Of a stretch of DNA of 33,327 nucleotides, positions 23,317 through 31,017 are shown piece by piece. The first letter of the stretch is position 1; every line of letters starts with the position of its first letter. Location: assembly GCA_043764015.1 (NCBI GenBank), contig JAYUKY010000098.1, forward strand, positions 1 to 33,327, in the 5' to 3' direction. The notes below the pieces were generated by a model, which had not been told where the DNA came from, searched no databases, and saw nothing but the letters and a program-made list of their open reading frames with translations. This DNA comes from JANYGM01 sp043764015. GTDB lineage: Bacteria; Bacteroidota; Bacteroidia; Cytophagales; Thermonemataceae. The translations under genes were made by a program, and so were the position numbers.

Positions 23317-24573
23317 TTACTCAAAACGAATACCCAAAACAAGTACGTCATCAATTTGGTCGTAGCCTTCTTTCCAAGTATCAAATTTGTTAGCAATAAG
23401 GTTTTCTTGTTGTTCAAAAGGCAGTTTTGAGGCATCTGATGCAACTTTCCTAAAGCCTGCCTTTGTGATACGTTTGTCAAATTCTCCCCCAAATTGGTCT
23501 GGGTAGCCGTCAGAACTCAAATAAATCATATCACCAGATTGATAAGGCAACGTATGATTAGCAAACTCTTTCACTATATCAAAATAGCCATTTATAGAAT
23601 GTGGGCTTGCTTTTATCTCAAAAAAATCTTCTCCATTAATATAATAAAGTTCTCGTTTTGCGCCTGCATACGTGAAAGTTTGTTTTTTTGTATCAATAGC
23701 AATAACCGCAATTTCCATTCCATCTTGCACTTTCACGTCCATATTGCTTGCAAACAACGCTTTCACTTTCTCATCTAACTGAAAAATAATTTGTGCAGGG
23801 TTGATATATTTATTTTCCTCCATAATTTCATTGAGATAAAGATGCCCAATCATAGAGGTCATAGCTGCCGCTACACCGTGACCAGTACAGTCGGCAAGGG
23901 CAATATAACAAATATCGTTTCTGTTATGTATCCAATAAAAATCACCACCTACAATATCACGTGGTCTGTTGAAAGTGAGGACTTTAAAAGCATCATTTTG
24001 CAGTTTTGTATCTGTTGGAAGCAGGTTTTTTTGTATGCGACTGGCACATTCTATGCTTTCAATTATTTTGCGGTTGGTATCTTCTAACTCTTCTTTTTGC
24101 CTCATAATCTCTTGAGTACGTTGCCTAACTTCTTCTTTTAGGGTTTCGTTGATGAGTTTGAGTTGGGCAATTTCTTTGGCAATAACGGCATCATTGCGCT
24201 CTTGTTGCACATCAAAGAGATATTTATTGTTTTGTGTATTATCTTGAATAGCCACAAAAATAACGGAAGTACCATCAATTATTTTTTTTGTAATAGTGTA
24301 ATCAAAAACGCCATTACGCTCACCTACGGGCATTTCTACACGAGGAAAAAACAAAGGTTCTTCTGTTTCTATAGTTTCAAAAATGGCACTCAAACTTTCT
24401 AAAAATGGGAAAAAAGCATAAACAGGTTGCCCATAATATTTACTTATATCAATAAAAGTATTATTGCTATGAATAATACTTCCTGTTTCTTTAAAAAAAA
24501 CATATTGGATAATATCTTTCTCGTGTTTTTGCTGAAAATCTTTGAAGTTTTCTAGCATTTCTTTTTGTATCAT
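23317..24573 (-). CDS. PP2C/SpoIIE-type serine phosphatase with PAS-like sensor domain
   Basis: A 418-residue cytoplasmic signalling protein. Residues 1-130 look like a PAS-type sensor (IIHSNNTFIDISKYYGQPVY at the front, TITKKIIDGTSVIFVAIQDN at the end). A long coiled coil follows (about 130-195, KLINETLKEEVRQRTQEIMR and QKEELEDTNRKIIESIECA). The SpoIIE phosphatase domain covers 195-418, with metal-binding motifs VGGDFYW, ALADCTGHGVAAAM, YLSSDGYPDQFGG and IDDVLVLG. Such proteins dephosphorylate anti-sigma-factor antagonists, but no STAS or anti-sigma gene is in the window, so the target is unknown. A well-formed promoter lies 29 bp upstream. The TPR gene follows 26 bp after it. Confidence 0.93.
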   Translation of the reverse strand: MIQKEMLENFKDFQQKHEKDIIQYVFFKETGSIIHSNNTFIDISKYYGQPVYAFFPFLESLSAIFETIETEEPLFFPRVEMPVGERNGVFDYTITKKIIDGTSVIFVAIQDNTQNNKYLFDVQQERNDAVIAKEIAQLKLINETLKEEVRQRTQEIMRQKEELEDTNRKIIESIECASRIQKNLLPTDTKLQNDAFKVLTFNRPRDIVGGDFYWIHNRNDICYIALADCTGHGVAAAMTSMIGHLYLNEIMEENKYINPAQIIFQLDEKVKALFASNMDVKVQDGMEIAVIAIDTKKQTFTYAGAKRELYYINGEDFFEIKASPHSINGYFDIVKEFANHTLPYQSGDMIYLSSDGYPDQFGGEFDKRITKAGFRKVASDASKLPFEQQENLIANKFDTWKEGYDQIDDVLVLGIRFE

Positions 24574-24601
24574 TTTTATAAGTTTCTTTTAAAAAATTTA
24601 G

Positions 24602-24630
24602 CAAAGATACAAGAAAAACCTATAAACAAA
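24602..24630 (-). promoter_or_regulatory. Promoter of the SpoIIE-type phosphatase gene
   Basis: On the minus strand, TTTG (24627-24630), a 17-base spacer and TATCTTTG (24602-24609) match the Bacteroidota promoter TTTG-N17-23-TAnnTTTG completely. It places the transcript start about 20 bases before the ATG at 24573. The most convincing promoter in the window. Confidence 0.72.
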
Positions 24631-24633
24631 AAC

Positions 24634-25761
24634 CTAAAAAGTAAAGAAGCTTATCACAATAGCCACAACAGCCATAAAGGTATAAGCAATAAAATATATA
24701 AAATTAAAAACAAGCATTTTGAAAATAGTTTTTTTCCAACTTTGCTGATAGACATTTTTCATTGCAATGGTTGTATAAAGCGTTCCTATGATAAATACTA
24801 TACCAATAATCAACCCAACATATTCATCATCTATCATTTTGATAAACAGCATTGGAATAGCCAGCAGAAACAAAAAGGCGGACAAATGAAAAGAAAATAT
24901 CAAATGCTCTGCATAAAAGCGTTTTCTACGAATATAAAGCAGTTTTAGAATGAATGCCACAATAGGAATCATCAACAAATTGAGCCACCAAAGTTTGCTG
25001 GTAAGAAAATCAGACATTACTTCCGTAGGGTTTTGGTTGGTTTTCATCACTTGCGTTACAATCAACTTATCCCAAAAATCAGTATATTTATATTTTTTTA
25101 TCACCTCTTCTGGCGTGAGTGTTGCCATTTCTACATCTGTTACCTTAATTTTTCTGCCTCCAAAGCTAATATTAGCCCCACTGGAAGTATTTTCTTTTGT
25201 TAGGGTATCTCCTTTTTCTAATTTTCTCCCTTTGATTCTTTTTTCTTTTTTCTTATCCCTATGATTATCAATAGCATCTAAAACAATTTTTTTGACAGTA
25301 TCTTTTTGTTGATTTGTCTGAAAAAGGTCAGGTTTTTTATCAAATTTAGCATTTACATCATTATAAACGGAGTCCATTTTGATAAAAAGCACTTTTTTCT
25401 TCATTCTTTCGTCCAGTTTTTTCTCTTTAATTTGTTTCAAAACAAAGCCAACACCTATAAAAAAGAACACCATTACAAACAAATAAATGCGCAAAGGAGG
25501 GAAATAAGTAGTCCTTTTGCCCTCCACATATAGGCGTGTAAGGTAGCCAGGTCTGAATAAAAATGGCAAAATAGTACGCAAAATCTTGCTATCAAAATTA
25601 AAATTAGTGTCCAAAAATTCCTTAAAAAACGACCAAAAAGGACGTTTTATGTCTGTATGTTTTTGTCCGCAATGATGGCAAAAATTATTTTTAGGAAGTT
25701 GCTCTGTGTCGCAATTAGGGCAATAAATACCATTTTTTAGTCCGTTTTTGTGAAGTTCCAT
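24634..25761 (-). CDS. DUF3667 zinc-ribbon membrane protein
   Basis: A 375-residue protein of the DUF3667 family. An N-terminal zinc ribbon (CPNCDTEQLPKNNFCHHCGQK, residues 14-34) is followed by the family's conserved block KILRTILPFLFRPGYLTRLY and VEGKRTTYFPPLRIYLF, then a membrane helix (about 94-113). A charged soluble part (about 114-260) follows, and then several more membrane helices toward the C-terminus (about 265-375). The zinc ribbon would face the cytoplasm. Function is unknown; the family is widespread in Bacteroidota. A -7 box (TATATTTG, minus strand) lies about 64-71 bp upstream of the start. Confidence 0.92.
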   Translation of the reverse strand: MELHKNGLKNGIYCPNCDTEQLPKNNFCHHCGQKHTDIKRPFWSFFKEFLDTNFNFDSKILRTILPFLFRPGYLTRLYVEGKRTTYFPPLRIYLFVMVFFFIGVGFVLKQIKEKKLDERMKKKVLFIKMDSVYNDVNAKFDKKPDLFQTNQQKDTVKKIVLDAIDNHRDKKKEKRIKGRKLEKGDTLTKENTSSGANISFGGRKIKVTDVEMATLTPEEVIKKYKYTDFWDKLIVTQVMKTNQNPTEVMSDFLTSKLWWLNLLMIPIVAFILKLLYIRRKRFYAEHLIFSFHLSAFLFLLAIPMLFIKMIDDEYVGLIIGIVFIIGTLYTTIAMKNVYQQSWKKTIFKMLVFNFIYFIAYTFMAVVAIVISFFTF

Positions 25762-25824
25762 TAGTAGATTTTAGCAGAATTTTTTAGTAAATTTTGTTCT
25801 TTGATAGACAAAAAAAATAACGCT

Positions 25825-25832
25825 CAAATATA
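25825..25832 (-). promoter_or_regulatory. -7 promoter element of the DUF3667 gene
   Basis: CAAATATA reads TATATTTG on the minus strand, an exact TAnnTTTG, upstream of the ATG at 25761. No matching -33 box seen. Confidence 0.45.
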
Positions 25833-26023
25833 AGATTTAAGTATATTTTCACCTAATTTTATTCTTATTTTCAAAATAACAAAAGAATGAACAAAAAATA
25901 AACAAAAAAATTAGGTTTTATGATAATGATTGTGTAAATAGCAAAATCATTGTTAATCAAGTTGAAAATTTTAAACATTTTATCAAGTTCCCAACAATAA
26001 TCACTAAATATGGCATTTGCACT

Positions 26024-26827
26024 TTGAGTGTTGTTCCTGTCCGAGCTACCCATTCGGACAAGGCGGAAATGACCACGCAATTGCTTTTTGGTGAAATTTT
26101 CACCATTCTTCAAACATCAGAAAATCAAAAATGGCTTGAAATACATATCTACCACGACAATTATGTTGGTTGGATAGATATTTTGCAATGCACTTTCGTT
26201 TCTGAAAAATATTTTAAGGAATACGCACGAAGGCAAGCAAATCATAAAATTTTCTGTGGTTATACCAGTTTGATACAGCAAAAATCAACGTCTAGGAATT
26301 ATCCTATTATGATAACAAAAGGTGCTGTTATACCGTTTTTAAAGCCTTTTAAAGGCGAAATATATGAAGATTTTACAATAGATAGGGGTATTTATAGTTC
26401 TGTTGGTTTAGTTTTTTATGATAAAGTGAAAGAAACGAATAATAATTTTCTCAGAAATAAAACCATTAAAAACGCCTTTGAGTATCTCCATACGCCCTAT
26501 TTATGGGGTGGAAGAAGCGTTTTTGGCATAGATTGTTCTGGACTTATTCAACAAGTTTTCCGCTCTGTGGGTTACTATTTGCCCCGTGATGCGTATCAAC
26601 AAGCGGAGGAAGGCAAATTAGTTAATTTTGATGCTAAAAAACAAGGTGATTTGGCTTTTTTTATCAGGGAAAACAAAATAATTCACGTAGGAATTGTATT
26701 AGAAGATAATAAAATTATCCACGCTCGTGGGCAGGTAAGAATTGATACACTCACAGAAACGGGCATTTTGAACGAAAATACCAACGAATATTCGCATTAT
26801 TTGGCTTTCTTAAAGAGAATATTATGA
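26024..26827 (+). CDS. NlpC/P60 (C40) cell-wall peptidase
   Basis: A cysteine peptidase cleaving peptidoglycan stem peptides. An N-terminal bacterial SH3 domain (SVVPVRATHSDKAEMTTQLL, GEIF, then WLEIHIYHDNYVGWID) leads to the catalytic domain. Cys171 lies in FGIDCSGLIQQ, His221 in IHVGIVL, and His234 in HARG, the usual Cys-His-His set. The start is uncertain: the given frame begins at a TTG (26024), but the codons just before it read KYGICT, which belongs to the conserved start of this family as I recall it. No in-frame ATG, GTG or TTG is positioned before those residues. An ATG at 26010 is out of frame and stops after five codons. No signal peptide is visible in the frame. Catalytic assignment firm, start weak. 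Confidence 0.9.
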   Translation: MSVVPVRATHSDKAEMTTQLLFGEIFTILQTSENQKWLEIHIYHDNYVGWIDILQCTFVSEKYFKEYARRQANHKIFCGYTSLIQQKSTSRNYPIMITKGAVIPFLKPFKGEIYEDFTIDRGIYSSVGLVFYDKVKETNNNFLRNKTIKNAFEYLHTPYLWGGRSVFGIDCSGLIQQVFRSVGYYLPRDAYQQAEEGKLVNFDAKKQGDLAFFIRENKIIHVGIVLEDNKIIHARGQVRIDTLTETGILNENTNEYSHYLAFLKRIL

Positions 26828-26848
26828 AAATAGTTGTTTGTGAAAATA

Positions 26849-26856
26849 TAAATTTG
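26849..26856 (+). promoter_or_regulatory. Possible -7 promoter element of the HNH gene
   Basis: TAAATTTG, an exact TAnnTTTG, lies about 95 bp upstream of the ATG at 26952. The dispersed repeat at 26891-26921 would then be in the leader. Confidence 0.35.
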
Positions 26857-26890
26857 TGAAAACATAAACAACAGCAATTTGGTAGTTATT

Positions 26891-26921
26891 AACGTAATTC
26901 GTAATTGTTAATTCGTAATTG
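26891..26921. repeat. AATTCGTAATT dispersed repeat, copy 2
   Basis: AACGTAATTCGTAATTG followed by TTAATTCGTAATTG, nearly identical to 1946-1974. It ends 30 bp before the ATG of the HNH gene. Confidence 0.7.
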
Positions 26922-26951
26922 AATAAATGTAATTTTTAAATTTTAACGCAG

Positions 26952-27476
26952 ATGAATGGTAAGGTACTTATTCTCAATCAAGATTACACAGCACTGACAA
27001 TATGCAACGCTGAAAAAGCGTTCATACTGATGTATCTAAACAAAGCGGAGCTTGTCGTAGATTCCGCTACACGTGTGTTGCGCTCCGTAAACCACGTTTT
27101 CGCTATGCCTTCTATCATAAGGCTGGCTCGCTATGTGCATATTCCGTATAAAGGAGTGGTGCTTAGTCGTCAAAATATCTTCAAAAGAGATAACAATATG
27201 TGTCAATATTGTGGCTCAAAGAATGATTTGACCCTTGACCACGTGCAACCACGCTCACGAGGAGGCAAATCTAGCTGGATAAACCTGCTGACCGCCTGCA
27301 AACCTTGCAACTCTCGTAAAGGCGACAGCACGCCAGAAGAAGCAAATATGCCAATGCTCAAAGCACCTTTTAAACCTTCTTTTATTATGTTTTTGAGAGA
27401 ATTTTCGGGCAAAGTAGAGCCAGAATGGGAAACTTTTTTAGGCAAAAAAAATAAAAAGGAAACGGAATTTCTGTAG
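26952..27476 (+). CDS. HNH endonuclease-family protein
   Basis: A 174-residue protein of a stand-alone HNH family that is widely conserved in Bacteroidota. The N-terminal part (VLILNQDYTALTICNAEKAF, with YVHIPYKGVVLSRQNIFKRD) is characteristic of this group. The HNH core follows: CQYCGS with a zinc Cys pair near residues 84-87, LDHVQPRSRGGKSSWINL with the catalytic His near 98, and CKPCNSRKG with the second Cys pair. A proline-rich tail with a basic C-terminus ends the protein. It has no restriction or homing context here, so a housekeeping DNA-processing role is more likely than a mobile one, but the target is unknown. Confidence 0.93.
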   Translation: MNGKVLILNQDYTALTICNAEKAFILMYLNKAELVVDSATRVLRSVNHVFAMPSIIRLARYVHIPYKGVVLSRQNIFKRDNNMCQYCGSKNDLTLDHVQPRSRGGKSSWINLLTACKPCNSRKGDSTPEEANMPMLKAPFKPSFIMFLREFSGKVEPEWETFLGKKNKKETEFL

Positions 27477-27509
27477 CAATTTCCATAAAATTTTCATAAA
27501 ATCATTTCA

Positions 27510-27548
27510 AAACGCCCTTTGTTTAAACGACAAAGGGCAATTTTTTAA
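27510..27548 (+). terminator. Rho-independent terminator after the HNH gene
   Basis: GCCCTTTGT (27514-27522) pairs with ACAAAGGGC (27530-27538) across a 7-base loop and is followed by AATTTTTTAATTT. The next gene starts only 4 bp further on, so that gene may depend on readthrough or on a promoter inside the HNH gene. Confidence 0.85.
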
Positions 27549-27551
27549 TTT

Positions 27552-28388
27552 ATGCTTTCAATTGAATACGAATACATTAATATAAAGAAGATACAACTTG
27601 CTTATAAAAAAATAGGAAACGGAAGCAAAAATATACTTTTATTTCACGGATATGGGCAGGATTGCCATTGTTGGGGCAAAATTAGTGGAAATTTAAAAGA
27701 AGAATATACTTTTTATTGTTTTGATTTGGTATTTCACGGAAAGTCAAGCTATGATTTTACTGAAAATAGCCTACAGAATAATCAAAAAAATGACTTAGAA
27801 ATAGCTTTTGAAACGTTTTTTGGGGAAAATAATATTACAGATTTTTCTGTGTTGGGCTTTAGTTTGGGCGCACGCCTAGCACTTTTTTGTGTGGAAATTT
27901 TCCCTCAAAATATTCAAAATATATTTCTACTTGCGCCAGACGGCATAAAAAATAATTTTTGGTTTAATCTTTCTACTCGTTTTTGGTTTTCTAAAATACT
28001 TTTTAATGCTTTTTTAGTTAATCAAAGTATTTTTATAAAATTAGGTAAAATGCTCACAAATATTGGTTTACTAGATAAATCAATGCTTAATTTTGTAACA
28101 AATCAAACAAATTCAATAGAAAAAAGACAAAAAATACATAATACTTGGTGTTTTTTTGCTAACATTCCTTCTATTTCAGCAAAAAAAATATTATCAAAAA
28201 TCACAAAAGAAAGCAATTCAAAAGAAAAATTTTTATCTATTTTTTTGGCTAAAAATGATATTTTTATCACAGAAAAAACTGTAAAAAGAAATTTGCAAAA
28301 TATTGATTTTGAGATAGTTACATTTGACTGTAATCATTTTAAATTACCTTTGCTTTTAGGAGATATTTTAAATTTAAAACAAATCTAA
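27552..28388 (+). CDS. Alpha/beta hydrolase
   Basis: A 278-residue protein of the alpha/beta-hydrolase fold. The oxyanion region is LLFHGYGQDCHCW (about residues 30-42), the nucleophile elbow GFSLGA carries Ser104, and the closing histidine is His262 in CNHFKLP. The acid is probably the Asp in AKNDIFI (near residue 235). There is no signal peptide. The cap region (about 130-200) is rich in Phe, Asn and Lys, and the gene is AT-rich even for this window. Esterase, lipase or C-C hydrolase activity cannot be distinguished. It starts directly behind the terminator of the HNH gene. Confidence 0.9.
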   Translation: MLSIEYEYINIKKIQLAYKKIGNGSKNILLFHGYGQDCHCWGKISGNLKEEYTFYCFDLVFHGKSSYDFTENSLQNNQKNDLEIAFETFFGENNITDFSVLGFSLGARLALFCVEIFPQNIQNIFLLAPDGIKNNFWFNLSTRFWFSKILFNAFLVNQSIFIKLGKMLTNIGLLDKSMLNFVTNQTNSIEKRQKIHNTWCFFANIPSISAKKILSKITKESNSKEKFLSIFLAKNDIFITEKTVKRNLQNIDFEIVTFDCNHFKLPLLLGDILNLKQI

Positions 28389-28468
28389 AAAAATATTTTT
28401 GAATAGAACTAAAAATCTATTTTCAAATATGGGACAAAAAAGCAAGCTGATAAGTGCAATTTACAAAA

Positions 28469-28506
28469 ATAGCTTTTCCAAATCTTAATGATTTAGAGAA
28501 GCTATT
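28469..28506 (+). terminator. Hairpin after the alpha/beta hydrolase gene
   Basis: AATAGCTTTTCCAAATC pairs with GATTTAGAGAAGCTATT (one G-U pair, one mismatch) around a 5-base loop. It lies 80 bp after the stop, with only a weak T run, so it is a moderate terminator candidate. Confidence 0.5.
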
Positions 28507-28557
28507 CTTATATTTAATCCTAAAATCTTTAAATCCTAAAAATCCTAGTCTGTGGCT

Positions 28558-30768
28558 TTATTTTTTTATTTCCTCAAACTTCGTTTCTTTCTTTTCTCTT
28601 GGGAAAGCATTATTTTCTTGGTTGATGTCAGCAGTTTCTAGCTGTGGGTCAAGAGAAAAACTAGCCACTTCTTTGTCTGTAATAATCAATTTATTGATTT
28701 CTACAGGGTTCATACGCCATATTTCAGCAGGATAACGCTCTGTTTTTTCTGTACCATCTTTAAACTTAATCTTCACAATGACAGGCATCAAAAGTCCGCC
28801 TACATTTTTGAGTTTTAGGTTATAAAAATTAGCTCCAGGCGCAAGCATTGCACGTTCTCCTGCAAAAACCTTGCTACCAGCTTTTTCTGTATTCTCAAAC
28901 ATTCTATCAATATCAGCTTTAACCACTATTTTACTTGTAAAAGTAGGATTTGCTGTTTTAGCAGTATCAGAAGCCATTTTGGGTAGTCTATAATGCGTTA
29001 CGTCTTCCAAAGAAATATCACAAGGCTCTGTACCATAAAACCAACCTCTCCAAAACCAGTCCAAATCAACGCCAGAGGCATCTTCCATAGTTCTAAAAAA
29101 ATCAGCAGGCTCTGGGTGCTTAAATTTCCACTTTTCAGAATATTGCTTAAACGCAAAATCAAAAAGTTCTTTTCCCATAATGGTATTTCTAAGTGCCACA
29201 AGTGCCGTTGCAGGCTTTCCATAGGCATTATTTCCAAATTGCAGGATTTGTTCCGAGTTTGTCATAATGGGTACAAGCGTATTAGGTGCGCCTTTCATAT
29301 ACGACACAATATTTGCCACAGGACCTCTACGAGAAGGATATGGGTTTGCTACATCTTTCGCCCAAGGCTTGCCTGCAATCTCCATTTCCGTTAAATATTG
29401 GCAAAAAGAGTTGAGTCCTTCGTCCATCCACGACCATTGGCGTTCATCAGAGTTGATAATCATAGGAAAATAATTATGCCCAACCTCGTGAATAATCACG
29501 GAAATCATAGCATATTTTACCCTGTCGTTTTGCTCCACCGTTCCGCCTACCACAGGACGACCGCCATTAAAACAAATCATTGGATATTCCATACCAAAAA
29601 CAGGTCCGTGAACAGAAATAGCTACAGGATAAGGATAATTAGTCGTATATTTTGAATAAACTTCTAGCGTAATGGCAACAGAATGGGTTGATTTTGCGCC
29701 CCAAAGTGGGTTTCCTTCTTTTGGATAATAAGACATTGCCCAAACTTTTTTCGTGCCTACTTGTACCTGCATTGCGTCCCAAATGAACTTTCTAGAACTT
29801 GCCCAAGCGAAATCACGCACATCTTTTGCCTTATAAATCCACGTTTTTGTGGTTGTGGAGCGTGTTTTTTCTGCTGCTATTGCTTCATCTTGCGTGATGA
29901 TAACGACTGGCTCTTTTGCAGTTTCTGCTTGTTTCCAGCGTTGTTGCTGTGTTGGCGTAAGAATTTGAGAGATATTTTGAAGCTCGCCAGTAGAGGCGAC
30001 AACGTGGTCAGAAGGCACTGTAATGGCCACTTCATAATCTCCAAAAGTAAGCGCAAACTCACCTTGTCCTAAAAATTGCTTGTGTTGCCAGCCGTACACG
30101 TCATTGTACACACACATACGAGGGAACCATTGTGCCATTTCGTAAAGATAGTTTTTATCTTCTGGGAAGTATTCAAAACCACTTCTACCTCCCATTTTGT
30201 TGGCATCAGTAATCAAAAAACTCCAATCAATAGAAAAAACAAATTTGCCCGTTTTAGCCTTCAAAGGCTCTGCAAGGTCAATACGCATCATTGTTTTGTT
30301 GATGGTATAATTTAGTTTATTGCCTTTTGCATCAACTATTGCACCTATTTTGAAGCCGTGAGGCGAGTTTACGCCTGCCACGTAGCCTTGCAGACCTCTT
30401 CCAGACTTTCCATCATAATTGAAAGCCATTGTCTGGTAGGTATTTGAGTTTTTTTCAAAGAGATTTTGGTCTAATTGTAGCCACAAATACGAAATAGGAT
30501 TAGGAGAATAATTATAGTAAGTAATTGTTTCTGAACCAGTTATCTCTTGTTTTTCGTCATTAAGAGAAACTTTTATTTTGTAGTCGGCTTTTTGTTGCCA
30601 ATATTCGTGTCCTGGTGAGCCGTCTGCGGTGCGGTAGTTGTTGGGCGTGGGCAAAGTAGTGCCTAATTGCTCAAATTTGGAACTATTATATTGCGCTTTT
30701 GCTAGATTAGGCAAATTTATCAAACACATAAAAAATAATATGATGATATTAGAATGTAGTTTTTTCAT
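28558..30768 (-). CDS. Secreted M1-family metallopeptidase
   Basis: A 736-residue zinc aminopeptidase-like enzyme. The ATG at 30768 is chosen because it opens a signal peptide (MKKLHSNIIILFFMCLINLP ending at AKA-Q); an ATG 45 bp upstream adds residues that do not fit. The zinc motif is HEVGHNYFP (about residues 427-435) with the downstream Glu in WMDEGLNSF (about 450). The GMEYPM motif takes the place of GAMEN. The N-terminal beta domain is present (YKIKVSLNDEKQEITGSETI). The enzyme probably acts in the periplasm or outside the cell on peptides; no T9SS sorting domain is evident at its end, which is charged (EKKETKFEEIKK). Divergent from the metzincin gene, with a shared 156-bp gap. Confidence 0.94.
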   Translation of the reverse strand: MKKLHSNIIILFFMCLINLPNLAKAQYNSSKFEQLGTTLPTPNNYRTADGSPGHEYWQQKADYKIKVSLNDEKQEITGSETITYYNYSPNPISYLWLQLDQNLFEKNSNTYQTMAFNYDGKSGRGLQGYVAGVNSPHGFKIGAIVDAKGNKLNYTINKTMMRIDLAEPLKAKTGKFVFSIDWSFLITDANKMGGRSGFEYFPEDKNYLYEMAQWFPRMCVYNDVYGWQHKQFLGQGEFALTFGDYEVAITVPSDHVVASTGELQNISQILTPTQQQRWKQAETAKEPVVIITQDEAIAAEKTRSTTTKTWIYKAKDVRDFAWASSRKFIWDAMQVQVGTKKVWAMSYYPKEGNPLWGAKSTHSVAITLEVYSKYTTNYPYPVAISVHGPVFGMEYPMICFNGGRPVVGGTVEQNDRVKYAMISVIIHEVGHNYFPMIINSDERQWSWMDEGLNSFCQYLTEMEIAGKPWAKDVANPYPSRRGPVANIVSYMKGAPNTLVPIMTNSEQILQFGNNAYGKPATALVALRNTIMGKELFDFAFKQYSEKWKFKHPEPADFFRTMEDASGVDLDWFWRGWFYGTEPCDISLEDVTHYRLPKMASDTAKTANPTFTSKIVVKADIDRMFENTEKAGSKVFAGERAMLAPGANFYNLKLKNVGGLLMPVIVKIKFKDGTEKTERYPAEIWRMNPVEINKLIITDKEVASFSLDPQLETADINQENNAFPREKKETKFEEIKK

Positions 30769-30814
30769 TGAATTGGGAAGATTTTTAAGTAAACATATGC
30801 CTATAATATTCACA

Positions 30815-30822
30815 CAAAAGTA
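30815..30822 (-). promoter_or_regulatory. -7 promoter element of the M1 peptidase gene
   Basis: CAAAAGTA reads TACTTTTG on the minus strand, an exact TAnnTTTG, 46 bp upstream of the ATG at 30768. Confidence 0.45.
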
Positions 30823-30857
30823 ATATTTTTTTACGAATAAAAAAACATTACAAAAAA

Positions 30858-30889
30858 TTTGGATATTAAAAATATTATTCTTACGTTTA
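30858..30889 (+). promoter_or_regulatory. Candidate promoter of the metzincin gene
   Basis: TTTG (30858-30861), a 20-base spacer and TACGTTTA (30882-30889) match the Bacteroidota promoter except for the last base of the -7 box. It lies 35 bp upstream of the ATG at 30925, which supports that ATG as the intended start. Confidence 0.45.
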
Positions 30890-30924
30890 CGTCAGTACAT
30901 TACACACCAATAAATATACTTTTT

Positions 30925-31017
30925 ATGAACAAATCTCTAAAAACTCTCCAACGGGGGGGGGATAATTCTCCTCTCGTTAGCACAAATGCTGACCTCACTT
31001 GTTTACGCTCAAACTAA
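30925..31017 (+). other. Out-of-frame leader: signal-peptide start cut off by the G9 tract
   Basis: From the ATG at 30925 the frame reads MNKSLKTLQRGG and then, because nine Gs are present, runs into 18 unrelated codons and a TAA at 31015-31017. With one G fewer it would continue as IILLSLAQMLTSLVYAQT and join the protease frame, giving a complete signal peptide with lysines and an arginine first, a hydrophobic core and a YA-Q cleavage site. With ten Gs it stops at once (GGA TAA). Only one frame in three gives the protease. Confidence 0.88.
30953..30961 (+). repeat. G9 homopolymer, possible phase-variation switch
   Basis: Nine consecutive Gs in an AT-rich genome, located 28 bp into the reading frame that starts at 30925. 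Homopolymers of this length slip readily during replication. Gaining or losing a base switches the reading frame of the protease. Confidence 0.85.

Noticed and set aside
30769..30813. Upstream start for the M1 peptidase
   Set aside because: The 15 extra residues precede a standard signal peptide starting MKKLHSN, and the -7 box at 30815-30822 would put the transcript start within or after them.
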